Source of the DNA: Acidobacteriota bacterium
Lineage (GTDB): Bacteria > Acidobacteriota > Vicinamibacteria > Vicinamibacterales > JAKQTR01
NCBI GenBank assembly: GCA_029562975.1
Contig: JAKQTR010000038.1
Span: forward strand, 1-64,000
Length of the DNA: 64,000 bases
Direction of reading: 5' to 3'
The notes under the pieces are model-generated. The model did not search any database, was not told the DNA's origin, and saw only the letters and a list, made by a program, of their open reading frames with translations. Each line of letters begins with the position of its first letter. Positions within the stretch are counted from its first letter, which is position 1. Below are positions 17,792 through 26,606 of the stretch, piece by piece. The position numbers and the translations under genes were made by a program.

Positions 17792-18270
17792 GCCCGGCTG
17801 GGCACATCGAGTGGCTCCGGGGGGCTGCCGATCTCGCCCTCGTCCTCGAGATCGACCGGGAGAGCTTTGCGGCCCCGTGGACGCGGGCGATGTACGAGCA
17901 GGAGTTGGAGGACGCGAGCCACGCCTTCATCGCCGTCCTCCGGCTGCCCGGCCAGCCCGTCGCAGCCTACTGTTCGTACCGCCTGGTTGGTGGCGAACTC
18001 CAGATCAACAACGTGGCGGTCCGGTGCGCGCTCAGGCGGAGGGGCCTTGGCCGTGAGCTCGTCACGTTCGTCCTCCGTCACGGGGCGGACAAGGGGGCAG
18101 AGGCCGCTTACCTGGAGGTGAGGCCTTCGAACGAGGCGGCCAGGCGCCTGTACGCCGCGCTGGGATTCGTTCCGGCCGGGACAAGGCCGCGCTACTACTC
18201 CAACCCGGAGGAAGACGCCCTGGTGCTGGTGCGGCGGCCCCTGGACGCCGCACCCGATCCGGCGCCTTGA
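17788..18270 (+). CDS. rimI: Ribosomal-protein-alanine N-acetyltransferase RimI
   Basis: This GNAT-fold protein has 160 residues. The acetyl-CoA-binding motif is in VRCALRRRGLGRELVTFVL (about 77-95), preceded by the strand LQINNVAV and followed by AYLEVRPSNEAARRLYAALGF, all typical of RimI. It acetylates the N-terminus of S18 and perhaps other proteins. It starts at a GTG overlapping tsaB (17788-17791). Because many GNATs share this layout, the linkage to tsaB is the main support for RimI in particular. Confidence 0.88.
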   Translation: MSPAGHIEWLRGAADLALVLEIDRESFAAPWTRAMYEQELEDASHAFIAVLRLPGQPVAAYCSYRLVGGELQINNVAVRCALRRRGLGRELVTFVLRHGADKGAEAAYLEVRPSNEAARRLYAALGFVPAGTRPRYYSNPEEDALVLVRRPLDAAPDPAP

Positions 18271-18421
18271 ATCGCCTGGATCCGTGTGCTACCGTTAACG
18301 TAAGCGGCACGCGCCAGAGCCGGCGGGTCGTCTTCCGGCTCGTCGGATGGTCCGACATCATGTTCCTCCACAGGCTGACTCACGCACGCACCGTAGTCCC
18401 CGTCACAAGGAGGCGGAAAGC

Positions 18422-18670
18422 ATGACTGTACACGGGCAGGACCACCGCGCCATGCTTCTGCAGACCGACGACGAATACCGGCAGCTGGCCGCGCGCCACA
18501 AGGAGCTCGAGCAGCGGCTGGCCGAGCTCGCGAGCAAGGCCCACCTCTCCGAACCCGAACACATCGAGCAAGTCACCATCAAGAAGCGCAAGCTCCAGCT
18601 GAAGGATCGGATGGAGGACATCGTCCGGCGCTCTTCTCGCGAGGCCGATCGAACGGCGCGGCCGTCCTAG
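18422..18670 (+). CDS. DUF465/YdcH-family small coiled-coil protein
   Basis: The 82-residue protein is a charged helical hairpin: YRQLAARHKELEQRLAELAS then VTIKKRKLQLKDRMEDIV. That last block (I-KKxKLxLKDxI) is the signature of DUF465/YdcH. Function of the family is unknown. The frame is open upstream, but a perfect AGGAGG at 18408-18413, 8 nt before the ATG at 18422, fixes the start. It is the strongest ribosome site in the window and suggests high expression. Confidence 0.88.
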   Translation: MTVHGQDHRAMLLQTDDEYRQLAARHKELEQRLAELASKAHLSEPEHIEQVTIKKRKLQLKDRMEDIVRRSSREADRTARPS

Positions 18671-18715
18671 TCGCGGTCCGCGGCGGCGGGTGAGGCCGCC
18701 AGCCCCGATGCCCGG

Positions 18716-18746
18716 CAGCCAGGGTCCCGCCGCGGGCCGCTGGCTG
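18716..18746 (+). terminator. Possible terminator-like hairpin after the DUF465 gene
   Basis: CAGCCA (18716-18721) can pair with TGGCTG (18741-18746) around a 19-nt loop, followed by a weakly T-rich TTCGCGTTT. The stem is short and there is no clean U-run, so this is only a candidate. Confidence 0.25.
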
Positions 18747-18791
18747 TTCGCGTTTCCGGCGATCAGCGCCGCCTGCGCCTGCGGGCCACGA

Positions 18792-18797
18792 TAGAAT
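18792..18797 (+). promoter_or_regulatory. Candidate -10 box for psd-pssA
   Basis: TAGAAT (one mismatch) ends 9 nt before the psd ATG at 18807, so transcription would start within a few bases of the start codon. No strong -35 or Shine-Dalgarno is visible. Confidence 0.4.
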
Positions 18798-18806
18798 AGG
18801 CGCGTC

Positions 18807-19433
18807 ATGAAGATCGATCGGGCCGGCTGGCCGTTCGTGTTCGCGTTCCTGGTGCCGGCAGCCGCGTGCGCCCTGGCAGGCTGGATCCCGGCGGCCGCGA
18901 TGGCGGCGCTGGGCGCCGGCTCCATGCTCTTCTTCTTCCGGGATCCCGAACGCCGGACGCCCGGCGAGCCCGAGGCCGTCGTGTCGCCGGCCGATGGCAG
19001 GGTCCTCGTGGCGGGCCGGGCGGATCCGCTCACCTCGCCGCCGCCGGGAGAGTGGACGCAGCTCAGCATCTTCCTCTCGCCCCTCGACGTGCACGTGAAC
19101 CGGATTCCCATCGGGGGGCGCGTGGTGAAAGTGGAACGCACGCCCGGGCGGTTTCTGGCGGCGTACCGCCCGGACTCAGCGCGGGTCAACGAGAAGAACG
19201 ACGTGTGGATCGAGCGCGGCAGCGAGACGGTGGTGTGTCGCCAGGTGGTGGGGGTGCTGGCCAGGCGGCTGGTCTGCCGGGTGGGCCCCGGCTCGGAGGT
19301 TGCGACGGGCCAGCGCTTCGGCCTGATGAAATTCGGCTCGCGGATTGACTTGTACCTGCCTCCGCGGATCGTGCTTTGCGTGGCAGAAGGCGCCCGGGTC
19401 AGGGGCGGTGAAACGGTTGTGGCGAGATGGTGA
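18807..19433 (+). CDS. psd: Phosphatidylserine decarboxylase proenzyme (short form)
   Basis: This 208-residue protein is the short Psd type found in many bacteria and archaea. It has an N-terminal hydrophobic hairpin (about 8-40) that anchors it to the membrane, a PEAVVSPADGRVLVAG block, and FLSPLDVHVNRIP. Near the C-terminus is GLMKFGSRID; the Gly-Ser within it is the self-cleavage site that creates the pyruvoyl group. It converts phosphatidylserine to phosphatidylethanolamine. The stop overlaps the pssA start by 7 nt, so the two steps of PE synthesis are coupled. Confidence 0.94.
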   Translation: MKIDRAGWPFVFAFLVPAAACALAGWIPAAAMAALGAGSMLFFFRDPERRTPGEPEAVVSPADGRVLVAGRADPLTSPPPGEWTQLSIFLSPLDVHVNRIPIGGRVVKVERTPGRFLAAYRPDSARVNEKNDVWIERGSETVVCRQVVGVLARRLVCRVGPGSEVATGQRFGLMKFGSRIDLYLPPRIVLCVAEGARVRGGETVVARW

Positions 19434-20248
19434 CGCCTGAATACGATGCGAATGGCGCGGCCGGGGCGCGCCAGCGCCTCAAGGCGCTCGACCCGCGGCG
19501 GTGGCAGAACGGAAGAAGCCCCGGTCTGCGGCGCGGCGCCTACCTGCTGCCCAGCCTGCTGACGCTCGGCAACATGTTGTGCGGCTACCTCGCCGTGCTG
19601 TTCGCGATCAGGGGCGAGGTCGGCACGTCCGCCCCGCTCATTGCCGTGGCGGTCGTGCTGGACATGCTCGACGGCCGGGTGGCGCGGCTGACGGGGACGG
19701 CGACGGCGTTCGGGGTCGAGTTCGATTCGCTGGCCGACGTCATCTCGTTCGGCATCGCGCCGGCGGTCCTTGTCTTCATGTGGGGGCTCCAGCCGCTGCA
19801 CCGGCTGGGCTGGGCCGCGGGCTTCATCTTCCTGAGCGCCGCGGCCCTGCGCCTGGCCCGCTTCAACATCCAGACGACGAAGAGCGCCGACAAGCGGTAC
19901 TTCGTCGGCATGCCGAGCCCGGCGGCGGCGGCGGTGCCGGTGTCGACGGTCTACTTCTATCAGCCGGGATTTCAGGACGCCCGGTGGGCGCTCATCGCGC
20001 TGGCGGTCACCGTCGCGCCGGCGCTCCTCATGGTCAGCACAATCCGGTTCAACAGCTTCAAGACGATCGACAATCCGCAGCGCCGGTCCTACAAGGTGCT
20101 CGCCCTGTCCGCGCTCGTCCTCGCGGTCATCCTGCTGCACCCGAGCATCGTGCTGCTGGTGCTGGCGTACACCTACATGCTCTCGGGGCCGGCCGGTCTG
20201 CTCTGGGCTCGGTTCAAGCGCCGCGGCGCTCCCACGCCGTCACGCTGA
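19427..20248 (+). CDS. pssA: CDP-diacylglycerol-serine O-phosphatidyltransferase
   Basis: The 273-residue membrane protein has about eight membrane segments. Its CDP-alcohol phosphotransferase motif spans about residues 82-107: DGRVARL, then FGVEFDSLADV, giving the DG-x2-AR-x8-G-x3-D-x3-D pattern intact. It makes phosphatidylserine from CDP-diacylglycerol and serine, the substrate of the overlapping psd. The type II (integral membrane) form is indicated. The 3' end overlaps the convergent histidine kinase gene by 9 nt. Confidence 0.93.
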   Translation: MVTPEYDANGAAGARQRLKALDPRRWQNGRSPGLRRGAYLLPSLLTLGNMLCGYLAVLFAIRGEVGTSAPLIAVAVVLDMLDGRVARLTGTATAFGVEFDSLADVISFGIAPAVLVFMWGLQPLHRLGWAAGFIFLSAAALRLARFNIQTTKSADKRYFVGMPSPAAAAVPVSTVYFYQPGFQDARWALIALAVTVAPALLMVSTIRFNSFKTIDNPQRRSYKVLALSALVLAVILLHPSIVLLVLAYTYMLSGPAGLLWARFKRRGAPTPSR

Positions 20249-23200
20249 GCCGCCGTGCTCCGGGGGCGCACCGCCGGCGGGCAGCCGCACGGTGACCGTG
20301 GTGCCCGCGGCCGGCGTGCTCTCGGCCTCGATCGTCCCTCCGTGCAGCTCGACGTTGCGCTTCGCAATCGAGAGCCCGAGCCCGGTTCCGACGGCCTTCG
20401 TGGAGAAGTACGGCTCGAAGATGCGCCGGAGGGCGCTCTCGTCCATGCCCACGCCGGTGTCCGCGATCCGCAGTTCGACGGCAGTCCCGCCGGCGGCTGC
20501 CGAGCCCGAGATCGCGATCGTCCCGCCGGAGGGCATCGCGTGAATGGAGTTCTCGATGACGTTCGTCAGGGCCCGGCCGACGAGCGAGCGGTCCACATTC
20601 AGCGCGGGCAGACCGGCAGGCACATTCACCGCAAGGGACACGGCAGCCGGCAATCCGGCCCGGTACGGAGCGACGACCTCGTCGACGAGGTCGGCGGGGG
20701 CCGTGACGACGGGCCGTGGGGTTGGCGCCGTCGCGAAGCTCGAGAACTCGCCGGCGATCTGCCGGAGCAGGCGGACCTGCGCCAGGATCGATTCGACGCA
20801 GTCCTCGAGCACGGGCGAGAGCGGCAGGCCCCGGTCCAAGTGGACGCGGCGCAGGTGCTCGGCCGAGAGCTGGATCGGCGTGAGCGGGTTCTTGATCTCG
20901 TGCGCCACCTGGCGGGCCATGTCGGCCCACGCTTCGAGCCGGTGCGTGCGCTCGAGCGCGCTCTGCTGGCGCTGCAGGTCCGCCGCCATGCCGTTGAACG
21001 TCGCGACGAGGCGGCGCAATTCGTCAGAGGAGGTGAGGGCCACCCGGGTCGAGAGATCGCCGCGCGCCAGCCTCGCCGACGCCCGTTGGAGGCGGTTGAC
21101 CGGATCCGCGATCCGCTCGGCGATCCAGTAGCCGAGCACGGAGCCCAGCAGGATGAACGCCAGGGCCGCCAGGAGGATGCGCCGATCGAGATCGTCGATT
21201 TCCCGCTCGATGGCGCGCTGGCGCAGCGTCAGCGGCACCGTGAGCAGAGCGTTGGTGCCCGACACCCGCACCGGCGCCGCCGCCACGATGTACGAGAACT
21301 GGCCGACCCGCTCCCGCCCGACGTACGACGCGCGCCGGTCGAGCACGACCGCCCGATACACGTCGGCGGGCGTCCGCGTGGCCAGCAGGCCCGACGCGAA
21401 CAGATCGCGCTCGCTCGTGGCCACCAGGCGAGGCCCCTCGAAGACGTTCACGTCCTGGTTGATCACGCGCGCGATCTCGACCATGACGTCGTCGGTCAGC
21501 ATCCCGGGCGCTCCTTCGCTGCGCTCCTGGAGCCGCCCGTAGTCCTGCACGAAGCGCTGCGCCACGGTGATCGTTTGGATGGCCGCCTCCTCGATGTCGG
21601 CGTACAGCCTGCCTGTCATGTACGCGCGCGACACGAACGCGAGCGTCAGGACTGGAATGACCGCCACTGCGACGAAGGCCAGCGCCAGCTTGCGGTAGAA
21701 GCTGGCGCGGATCTCCTGCAGCAGCGCGCGGCCGTTCTCGCCGGGCACCCCGGCCAGGGCGAAGCCGGTTGCGGCGACGATGGCGAGCAGCACGAAGCAC
21801 ACCCCAGTGAGGGTCAGCAGCTCCGCCACGCGCACGAGGTGGCCGATCGGCGTCTCGACGCGGTAGCCGAGGGCGTAAATCCCCCCCCGATCGTTGGCCA
21901 GGTACACCTCGTCGAGACCTCCCGCGGAGGCCTGGCGTGTCCAGAACGGCGTGCGAGAGGCATAGACCCGCTCGAACGTGCTCCGATCGAGCGTCCAGGC
22001 GGCGCCCCCGGACGTGTAGATTGGCCGCAGGCTCCATCCGTAGACGGTGAACTGCACGTCGAGATCCGGCGCGTCGGCTTCGCCCGCTCGTTGATCGCGG
22101 AACAGCTCCACGTACGGGTTCTGCGACATGATGAACGGGAGCGAGCCGTAGTCGAGCATCGCGTGGATCACGATTGCGCCGACGTGGCGGATGCGCCCGT
22201 CCTCCTCCGTGCACAGCGCCCGCCCGGCGTGCAGGAGTCGGCGTTCTTCGGACCCGAACGGGGACACTTCCTCGAACAGGTCCCAGTCGCAGCCCGATTC
22301 CCGCCACCGCTGCTGGGCCTGCGTGTACTCCGGCAGATTGAGAGCAAAGCGGCTGACGATGCCGCCGTCGCCGCCGTACAGCTCGATCGCGGACGTGAGC
22401 CTGTAGGCCGCCAGGTCGGTCTGCGACCAGACGAGGAACGCCGCCTCGGTCGGCACCTGCCCGCCCGGCGCAGGGCCTTGCCCGCGCACGAACTCGTTGA
22501 GGCCTGGCACCGCGTCGACCTGGTTCATCGCGCGGCGCACGCGGGCCTGCACGTCGTCTCGCTGCCGGGTCGCCTGCGGCGCGAGGTCCGATTCGATGAG
22601 AGTCCGGGTGGCCCGGTCGGCTTGCGCGAACGCCGCGGGATAGAACGCGACGGATGGCAGCGCCAGCGCGGCGAAGAGCGCGAGAAACGCCGCCGCCTGC
22701 GACGAATGCCGCCTCCACCGGAGGAGGCGCGGCAGGCCCCACGCGAGCGCCATCGACAGCACGACAGGCGGCCCGAGCACCCAGGTGGGGTTGCCGGGGC
22801 CCAGGGCGCCCGCCCGCGCGGCGACGAGCGCGGCTGGAGCGGCCCACGCGGCCACGACGACCGCCCGCCATGCCGAGCGCGGCGCCGTGCGCCACCAGAT
22901 CGAGGCCAGCCTGAGGATCGTCGCGGCGCCCCACACCGCTGCCGCGTGCCAGAAGATCAAGCCCATCGCGACGGCGGTCTTCGCGCCGTCGACGGGGTAC
23001 AGCGCGAACCGCAGCCACTCGATGGCCGACACGCCGGTGAGCGAACTGCCGATGAAGACGTAGCGCGCGAGCCACATCGAAGCGGCGGTGCCGCCGGCCA
23101 GGTGCGCGAGTACGAAGGCGAGCGCGGCGGTGCGCGACTCGTCGGGCGCGACGCGCGCGCGACGCAGGCCGATCCTGGCGCGCGATGCAGCCGCTCCGGC

Positions 23201-24214
23201 CAGGACGACCAGGGCCAATGCCGCTGCCGCGGAGAGCAGGAAATCGGCGGGCGACCGCATCCAGAGGCGGGTGTACCAGCGATCCCCGCCGCTCAACGCC
23301 ATGGGCACGACCGTCCCGGCCATTGGGACCGCCAGCCACGCGACACCTCGCGCCCCGGCGATGAGTCCGGCGATCAGGCACATGGCCGTTGAGACGGCGG
23401 CCGGGCGGCGAGCGCGCCGCGCCCACGACAGGACCGGGGCGATCCCCCACGCGAGGAACACGGCGCACACGCCCAGGACGGCGGCCTTGGTCTGGCCGCG
23501 CACCGCCCGCCTGGCCGCCTCAACGCCCCGACTGGTGACCCGCCCTTCCAGCAGAGCCCGGCCCCCGGTGCCAGGCAGGACGAACACGCCAGGGGCGCGG
23601 GACTCGCCGGCTCCTTCGTACGTCGCGCGAAGCATGACGGGCACGAGCGACGTGTTCCAGGCCAGGGTGTCGGCCGCCAGGCCGGAGCTGGGCCCGATCG
23701 ACGGCAGCGGCGCCTCGGCGACGACGGTCCCCACGCGCGCGGCCGCGTCCGTGACGGGGTGGACCCTGACGAGCCGGGGGCCCAAGGATCCCGGCGCCAC
23801 AAACAGGGCCTCGCCGCCGGTGACGCGGGCCCGGGGAAGATCGGAAGGCCTGCCCGACCAGGCGAGCGGCGTCCCGTCGCCTGCGTAGGCTGTGACGGAG
23901 ACACCGCGGCGAGCCGGCGAGTCGAGCGTGTCGAACAGCGCGTGCACGGCGCCGACGTCGCGTGCGGCGCGGGCGATCAGGCCGTGGGCCGCCGCCACCG
24001 AGGCGGCCGCGCGGTCGAGCTCTTGGGTAAGGGCGTCGAACTCCCGCCGGACCTCATCCGCCACGCGCCGCTCGGCCTCGGCGTCGGACCAGCCTAGGTG
24101 CCGGTACTCGTAGGCCGCGCCCAGGGCGCCGGCCGCGGCCGCCGACAGCAGGCAGGCCGCCAGCAGGCGCCAGGGACGGAAGGGGAACGTCGTGCGCACG
24201 GCTGAGTGCAGCAT
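20240..24214 (-). CDS. Very large multi-membrane-span sensor histidine kinase (NtrY-like C-terminus)
   Basis: The protein has 1,324 residues from the ATG at 24214; the frame opens at a TTG 8 codons earlier, which I rejected. One N-terminal membrane helix and a periplasmic domain of about 200 residues come first. Then about eight closely spaced hydrophobic segments span roughly 230-520, followed by a second large extracytoplasmic region, two more segments (about 795-850), a third sensor loop and a last membrane helix. A HAMP domain (ERIADPVNRLQRAS) leads to the kinase core. H-box DMARQVAHEIKNPLTP has the phospho-His near 1103; N-box NVIENSIHAMPSGG and G-boxes DTGVGMDES and GTGLGLSIAKRNVELHGG are intact. 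No response regulator is adjacent, so its partner is elsewhere. Confidence 0.9.
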   Translation of the reverse strand: MLHSAVRTTFPFRPWRLLAACLLSAAAAGALGAAYEYRHLGWSDAEAERRVADEVRREFDALTQELDRAAASVAAAHGLIARAARDVGAVHALFDTLDSPARRGVSVTAYAGDGTPLAWSGRPSDLPRARVTGGEALFVAPGSLGPRLVRVHPVTDAAARVGTVVAEAPLPSIGPSSGLAADTLAWNTSLVPVMLRATYEGAGESRAPGVFVLPGTGGRALLEGRVTSRGVEAARRAVRGQTKAAVLGVCAVFLAWGIAPVLSWARRARRPAAVSTAMCLIAGLIAGARGVAWLAVPMAGTVVPMALSGGDRWYTRLWMRSPADFLLSAAAALALVVLAGAAASRARIGLRRARVAPDESRTAALAFVLAHLAGGTAASMWLARYVFIGSSLTGVSAIEWLRFALYPVDGAKTAVAMGLIFWHAAAVWGAATILRLASIWWRTAPRSAWRAVVVAAWAAPAALVAARAGALGPGNPTWVLGPPVVLSMALAWGLPRLLRWRRHSSQAAAFLALFAALALPSVAFYPAAFAQADRATRTLIESDLAPQATRQRDDVQARVRRAMNQVDAVPGLNEFVRGQGPAPGGQVPTEAAFLVWSQTDLAAYRLTSAIELYGGDGGIVSRFALNLPEYTQAQQRWRESGCDWDLFEEVSPFGSEERRLLHAGRALCTEEDGRIRHVGAIVIHAMLDYGSLPFIMSQNPYVELFRDQRAGEADAPDLDVQFTVYGWSLRPIYTSGGAAWTLDRSTFERVYASRTPFWTRQASAGGLDEVYLANDRGGIYALGYRVETPIGHLVRVAELLTLTGVCFVLLAIVAATGFALAGVPGENGRALLQEIRASFYRKLALAFVAVAVIPVLTLAFVSRAYMTGRLYADIEEAAIQTITVAQRFVQDYGRLQERSEGAPGMLTDDVMVEIARVINQDVNVFEGPRLVATSERDLFASGLLATRTPADVYRAVVLDRRASYVGRERVGQFSYIVAAAPVRVSGTNALLTVPLTLRQRAIEREIDDLDRRILLAALAFILLGSVLGYWIAERIADPVNRLQRASARLARGDLSTRVALTSSDELRRLVATFNGMAADLQRQQSALERTHRLEAWADMARQVAHEIKNPLTPIQLSAEHLRRVHLDRGLPLSPVLEDCVESILAQVRLLRQIAGEFSSFATAPTPRPVVTAPADLVDEVVAPYRAGLPAAVSLAVNVPAGLPALNVDRSLVGRALTNVIENSIHAMPSGGTIAISGSAAAGGTAVELRIADTGVGMDESALRRIFEPYFSTKAVGTGLGLSIAKRNVELHGGTIEAESTPAAGTTVTVRLPAGGAPPEHGGSA

Positions 24215-24268
24215 AGCCCCGCCCGGACGGTGCGACAAGCGGGGCCGCGGAGGACGCCCGGGAAAGCG

Positions 24269-24277
24269 TGCTATAAC
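24269..24277 (+). promoter_or_regulatory. Candidate extended -10 promoter for the membrane protein at 24289
   Basis: TGCTATAAC has the extended -10 TG and a one-mismatch TATAAC. It ends 11 nt before the ATG at 24289, so the leader would be about 5 nt or less. The box has the same TGCTA core as the one ahead of mutS. Confidence 0.4.
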
Positions 24278-24288
24278 TCTCAGGCGGC

Positions 24289-25257
24289 ATGCTGGCTGGC
24301 GTCAACGTCAAGATCGCCCTCAAGCGCGGCGCTCTGGTCGCTGCGGCGAACTGGCAGGTGACCATCGTCCAGTTCCTGGCCGAATCGGCGTTCAAGCTGC
24401 TCCTCAGCGTGCCGGTCATCGGGGGCGTGCTCCTGGTCGTGGTCGTGCTGGGGCGGGAACTGCCCGAGCTGTTCTCCCCGCACGTCCGGGAGAGCGTGAG
24501 CTACCTGGCGACGGCGCTCGCGGCCGAACCTCCCGCGCTTGTAGCCTTCCTGGCGTCGCTGGCAATCGCCGGGCTGTCGGGATCGGTGCTGATGTTCATC
24601 GTGAAGGGCGGCACCGTCGCCGTGCTCGTCGAGGGTGAGCGCGTCGCCGGGGCCGTGGAGGCTCCGCCGCTGCGCCTCAATGCGGTTCTCGCCGCGGCGC
24701 GTTTCAGCATCGACCGGTTCGAGGCAGGCTGCAGGCGTTTCATGCGGCGGTTCCTGCGGCTTGGGGGGCTGCTCATCCTCGTGTACGTCGTGGCGGGTGC
24801 CGCCTACCTCGGCTTGATCCTGGCCTGGGCGGAGCCGGCGCCAGAGGGCCAGTCCGACTGGACGGCGAAGGCCGGTCTCCTCTCTGGAGCGCTCGTGGCG
24901 GCCATCACGCTGGTCAACTTCTTCTACCTGCTGATTCAGATGGTGGTCGTGGCCGACGATTGCAGCGTGCGGACGGCTGCGTTGCGGATGGCGGCGTTCG
25001 TGCGGGCTGAAGCCCGGCTGGCGTTCGGGGTCTTCGGCGTGATGCTGCTCGTCGTCGTCGGGGCCACGCTGATCTCCCTCATCGCAACGACGAGCCTGGG
25101 CGTCATCGCGTTCGTGCCGTTTGCGGGCCTCGCGGTCGTGCCGCTCCAGGTGGCGGCCTGGCTGTTCCGCGAACTCGTCTTTCAGTACCTCGGGCTGAGC
25201 GCGCTCGGCGCGTACGCCGGGCTCTACCGGCGCCACGCCTCGGCCCAGAGGAAGTGA
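24289..25257 (+). CDS. Polytopic membrane protein of unknown function
   Basis: I do not recognise this 322-residue protein. It has about six membrane segments: near 41-57 (VPVIGGVLLVVVVLG), 84-110, 160-180 (GGLLILVYVVAGAAYLGLIL), 200-222, 244-266 (VFGVMLLVVVGATLISLIATT) and 268-290. Loops are short, with the longest cytoplasm-like one rich in Arg (FEAGCRRFMRRFLRLG). There are no transporter or enzyme motifs that I can name. It is transcribed away from the histidine kinase, with about 75 nt between starts, so a functional link with that sensor is possible but unproven. Confidence 0.65.
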   Translation: MLAGVNVKIALKRGALVAAANWQVTIVQFLAESAFKLLLSVPVIGGVLLVVVVLGRELPELFSPHVRESVSYLATALAAEPPALVAFLASLAIAGLSGSVLMFIVKGGTVAVLVEGERVAGAVEAPPLRLNAVLAAARFSIDRFEAGCRRFMRRFLRLGGLLILVYVVAGAAYLGLILAWAEPAPEGQSDWTAKAGLLSGALVAAITLVNFFYLLIQMVVVADDCSVRTAALRMAAFVRAEARLAFGVFGVMLLVVVGATLISLIATTSLGVIAFVPFAGLAVVPLQVAAWLFRELVFQYLGLSALGAYAGLYRRHASAQRK

Positions 25258-25270
25258 GCGCGCGAGGCCT

Positions 25271-26452
25271 TCAAGGCGCGGCGGGCGGGCGCGCGCCGAG
25301 CACGATCCGTCTGCCGGGCACGCGCTCCAGCGGCACAATCGGGGGCTCGACGGTCTGCCCGACGGCCAGCATCTGGCCGCCAGCGGTCACGACGATGACG
25401 CGGGCGGGCACGTCTGCGGCGGCGGGCGCAAGGAACGGCCCGTCGACGGCCCAGCCCGGAAGCGGCGCGACGCCGGCGGCGGCCCCGTCGGCGATCCTGA
25501 ATCCGCGGAGCTCCGGCGCGACGCCGGCGGCAATCACCGTGTCGCCGGCCAAGAGCGGCGCGCCGACGGCGCGGCCGCGGAGGGGCCGCTGCCAGCGCAA
25601 GTCGCCGTGCCGCCGGTCGAGGGCGCGCACCATCGCGTCGCGCGAGACGAAGTAGACACGCCGCCGGTCCGCCGCCACCCGGGCCGTCACGCTGCCGCCC
25701 GTGCGCCAGCGCCACGCGACGGCTCCGCTCTTCTCCTTGAGCGAGTACAGGAACCGGTCGGCTGAACCGACGAAAACCCTGTCGGCCACCGGCGTGAGCG
25801 AGAGCGGCGTTCCAGGCAGCGCGCGGTTCCAGGACACCGACCCGTCGCCGGCGAGCGCTGTCAGCCGTCCGTCCTCGAATCCGAGGTAGGAGCGGCCTTC
25901 GCGGCCTGCCACGAGCGCCACGGGGCTCGCGCCCACCGTCGTCCGCCATGCGGGCCGGCCGTCGTCGAGGGAGAGGAGGACGACCTCACCGCTTCTGGTT
26001 GCGAACAGCACGCCGGACCCGGACGCGACGGGGGCCCGCGCCGCCTCCGCGGGCAGGGTCTGCTGCCAGCGCGCGTGTCCCGTTGCGGCGTCCAGGGCCC
26101 ACGCCCGCGTCCCGTCGGCCGCCACGAGGAGGCCGCCGACGCGCACAGGGGCGACGGTGGCGGCAGCCTGCGCGATCCAGGCGACGGCTCCCGAGGCGTG
26201 ATCGACCGCCACCACGGCCCGGTCTCTCAAGGCCACGTAGGCGCGCAGCTCGTCGTAGGCGGGCGCGTGCGCCGGCGCCGCCGGCAGCGGCGTCTGCCAA
26301 AGCACGCCGCCGGGGAACGCGACGACGGGCGCCGCGGCGCCAGGCGCGAGCCTGCCGGCGCACGCGCCGGCGAGCCCGGCGCCGAGCGCGGCCACAGCCA
26401 GCGCCCGGCACGCTCCGCGACAGGAAGCCGTCGTCCCCGCTCGCTGCAGCAC
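25271..26452 (-). CDS. PQQ-type beta-propeller protein, BamB-like
   Basis: From a GTG at 26452 this is 393 residues with a signal-like N-terminus (ALAVAALGAGLAGACAG). The Cys there is near, but not a perfect, lipobox. Repeated propeller blades of about 40 residues carry the G-x-x-x-A-x-x-x-x-T/G-x-x-x-W pattern: VDHASGAVAWI, LDAATGHARWQQ, LSLDDGRPAWRT, SLKEKSGAVAWRW and LDRRHGDLRWQRP. This is the fold of BamB, the outer-membrane-assembly lipoprotein, and of quinoprotein-like propellers. No dehydrogenase residues are apparent, so an assembly or scaffold role is likelier. An in-frame GTG at 26470 is an alternative start. It is divergent from dnaE. Confidence 0.75.
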   Translation of the reverse strand: MLQRAGTTASCRGACRALAVAALGAGLAGACAGRLAPGAAAPVVAFPGGVLWQTPLPAAPAHAPAYDELRAYVALRDRAVVAVDHASGAVAWIAQAAATVAPVRVGGLLVAADGTRAWALDAATGHARWQQTLPAEAARAPVASGSGVLFATRSGEVVLLSLDDGRPAWRTTVGASPVALVAGREGRSYLGFEDGRLTALAGDGSVSWNRALPGTPLSLTPVADRVFVGSADRFLYSLKEKSGAVAWRWRTGGSVTARVAADRRRVYFVSRDAMVRALDRRHGDLRWQRPLRGRAVGAPLLAGDTVIAAGVAPELRGFRIADGAAAGVAPLPGWAVDGPFLAPAAADVPARVIVVTAGGQMLAVGQTVEPPIVPLERVPGRRIVLGARPPAAP

Positions 26453-26457
26453 CCCGG

Positions 26458-26463
26458 TATAAT
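26458..26463 (+). promoter_or_regulatory. Candidate -10 box for dnaE
   Basis: A perfect TATAAT in G+C-rich surroundings, 143 nt ahead of the dnaE ATG and next to the divergent propeller gene. The -35 position reads CCCCGC, so activation or an alternative sigma contact would be needed. Confidence 0.35.
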
Positions 26464-26606
26464 ACGTCACAGCACGCCTGCCATCCCCGAGTGGACCAGC
26501 GTGACAGACCGATCCATCGTTGCTCCCGCTGTCCGGCCGCTGGCCGTCGGGGGCCCTTCGGCGCGGCTGTGCGGTGAGCCGCGGCCGGTGACCCGTTGAG
26601 CGCGAC

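Noticed and set aside
24215-24238. TTG at 24238 as the histidine kinase start
   Set aside because: A rare start with no ribosome site; the ATG at 24214 is immediately before the first membrane helix.
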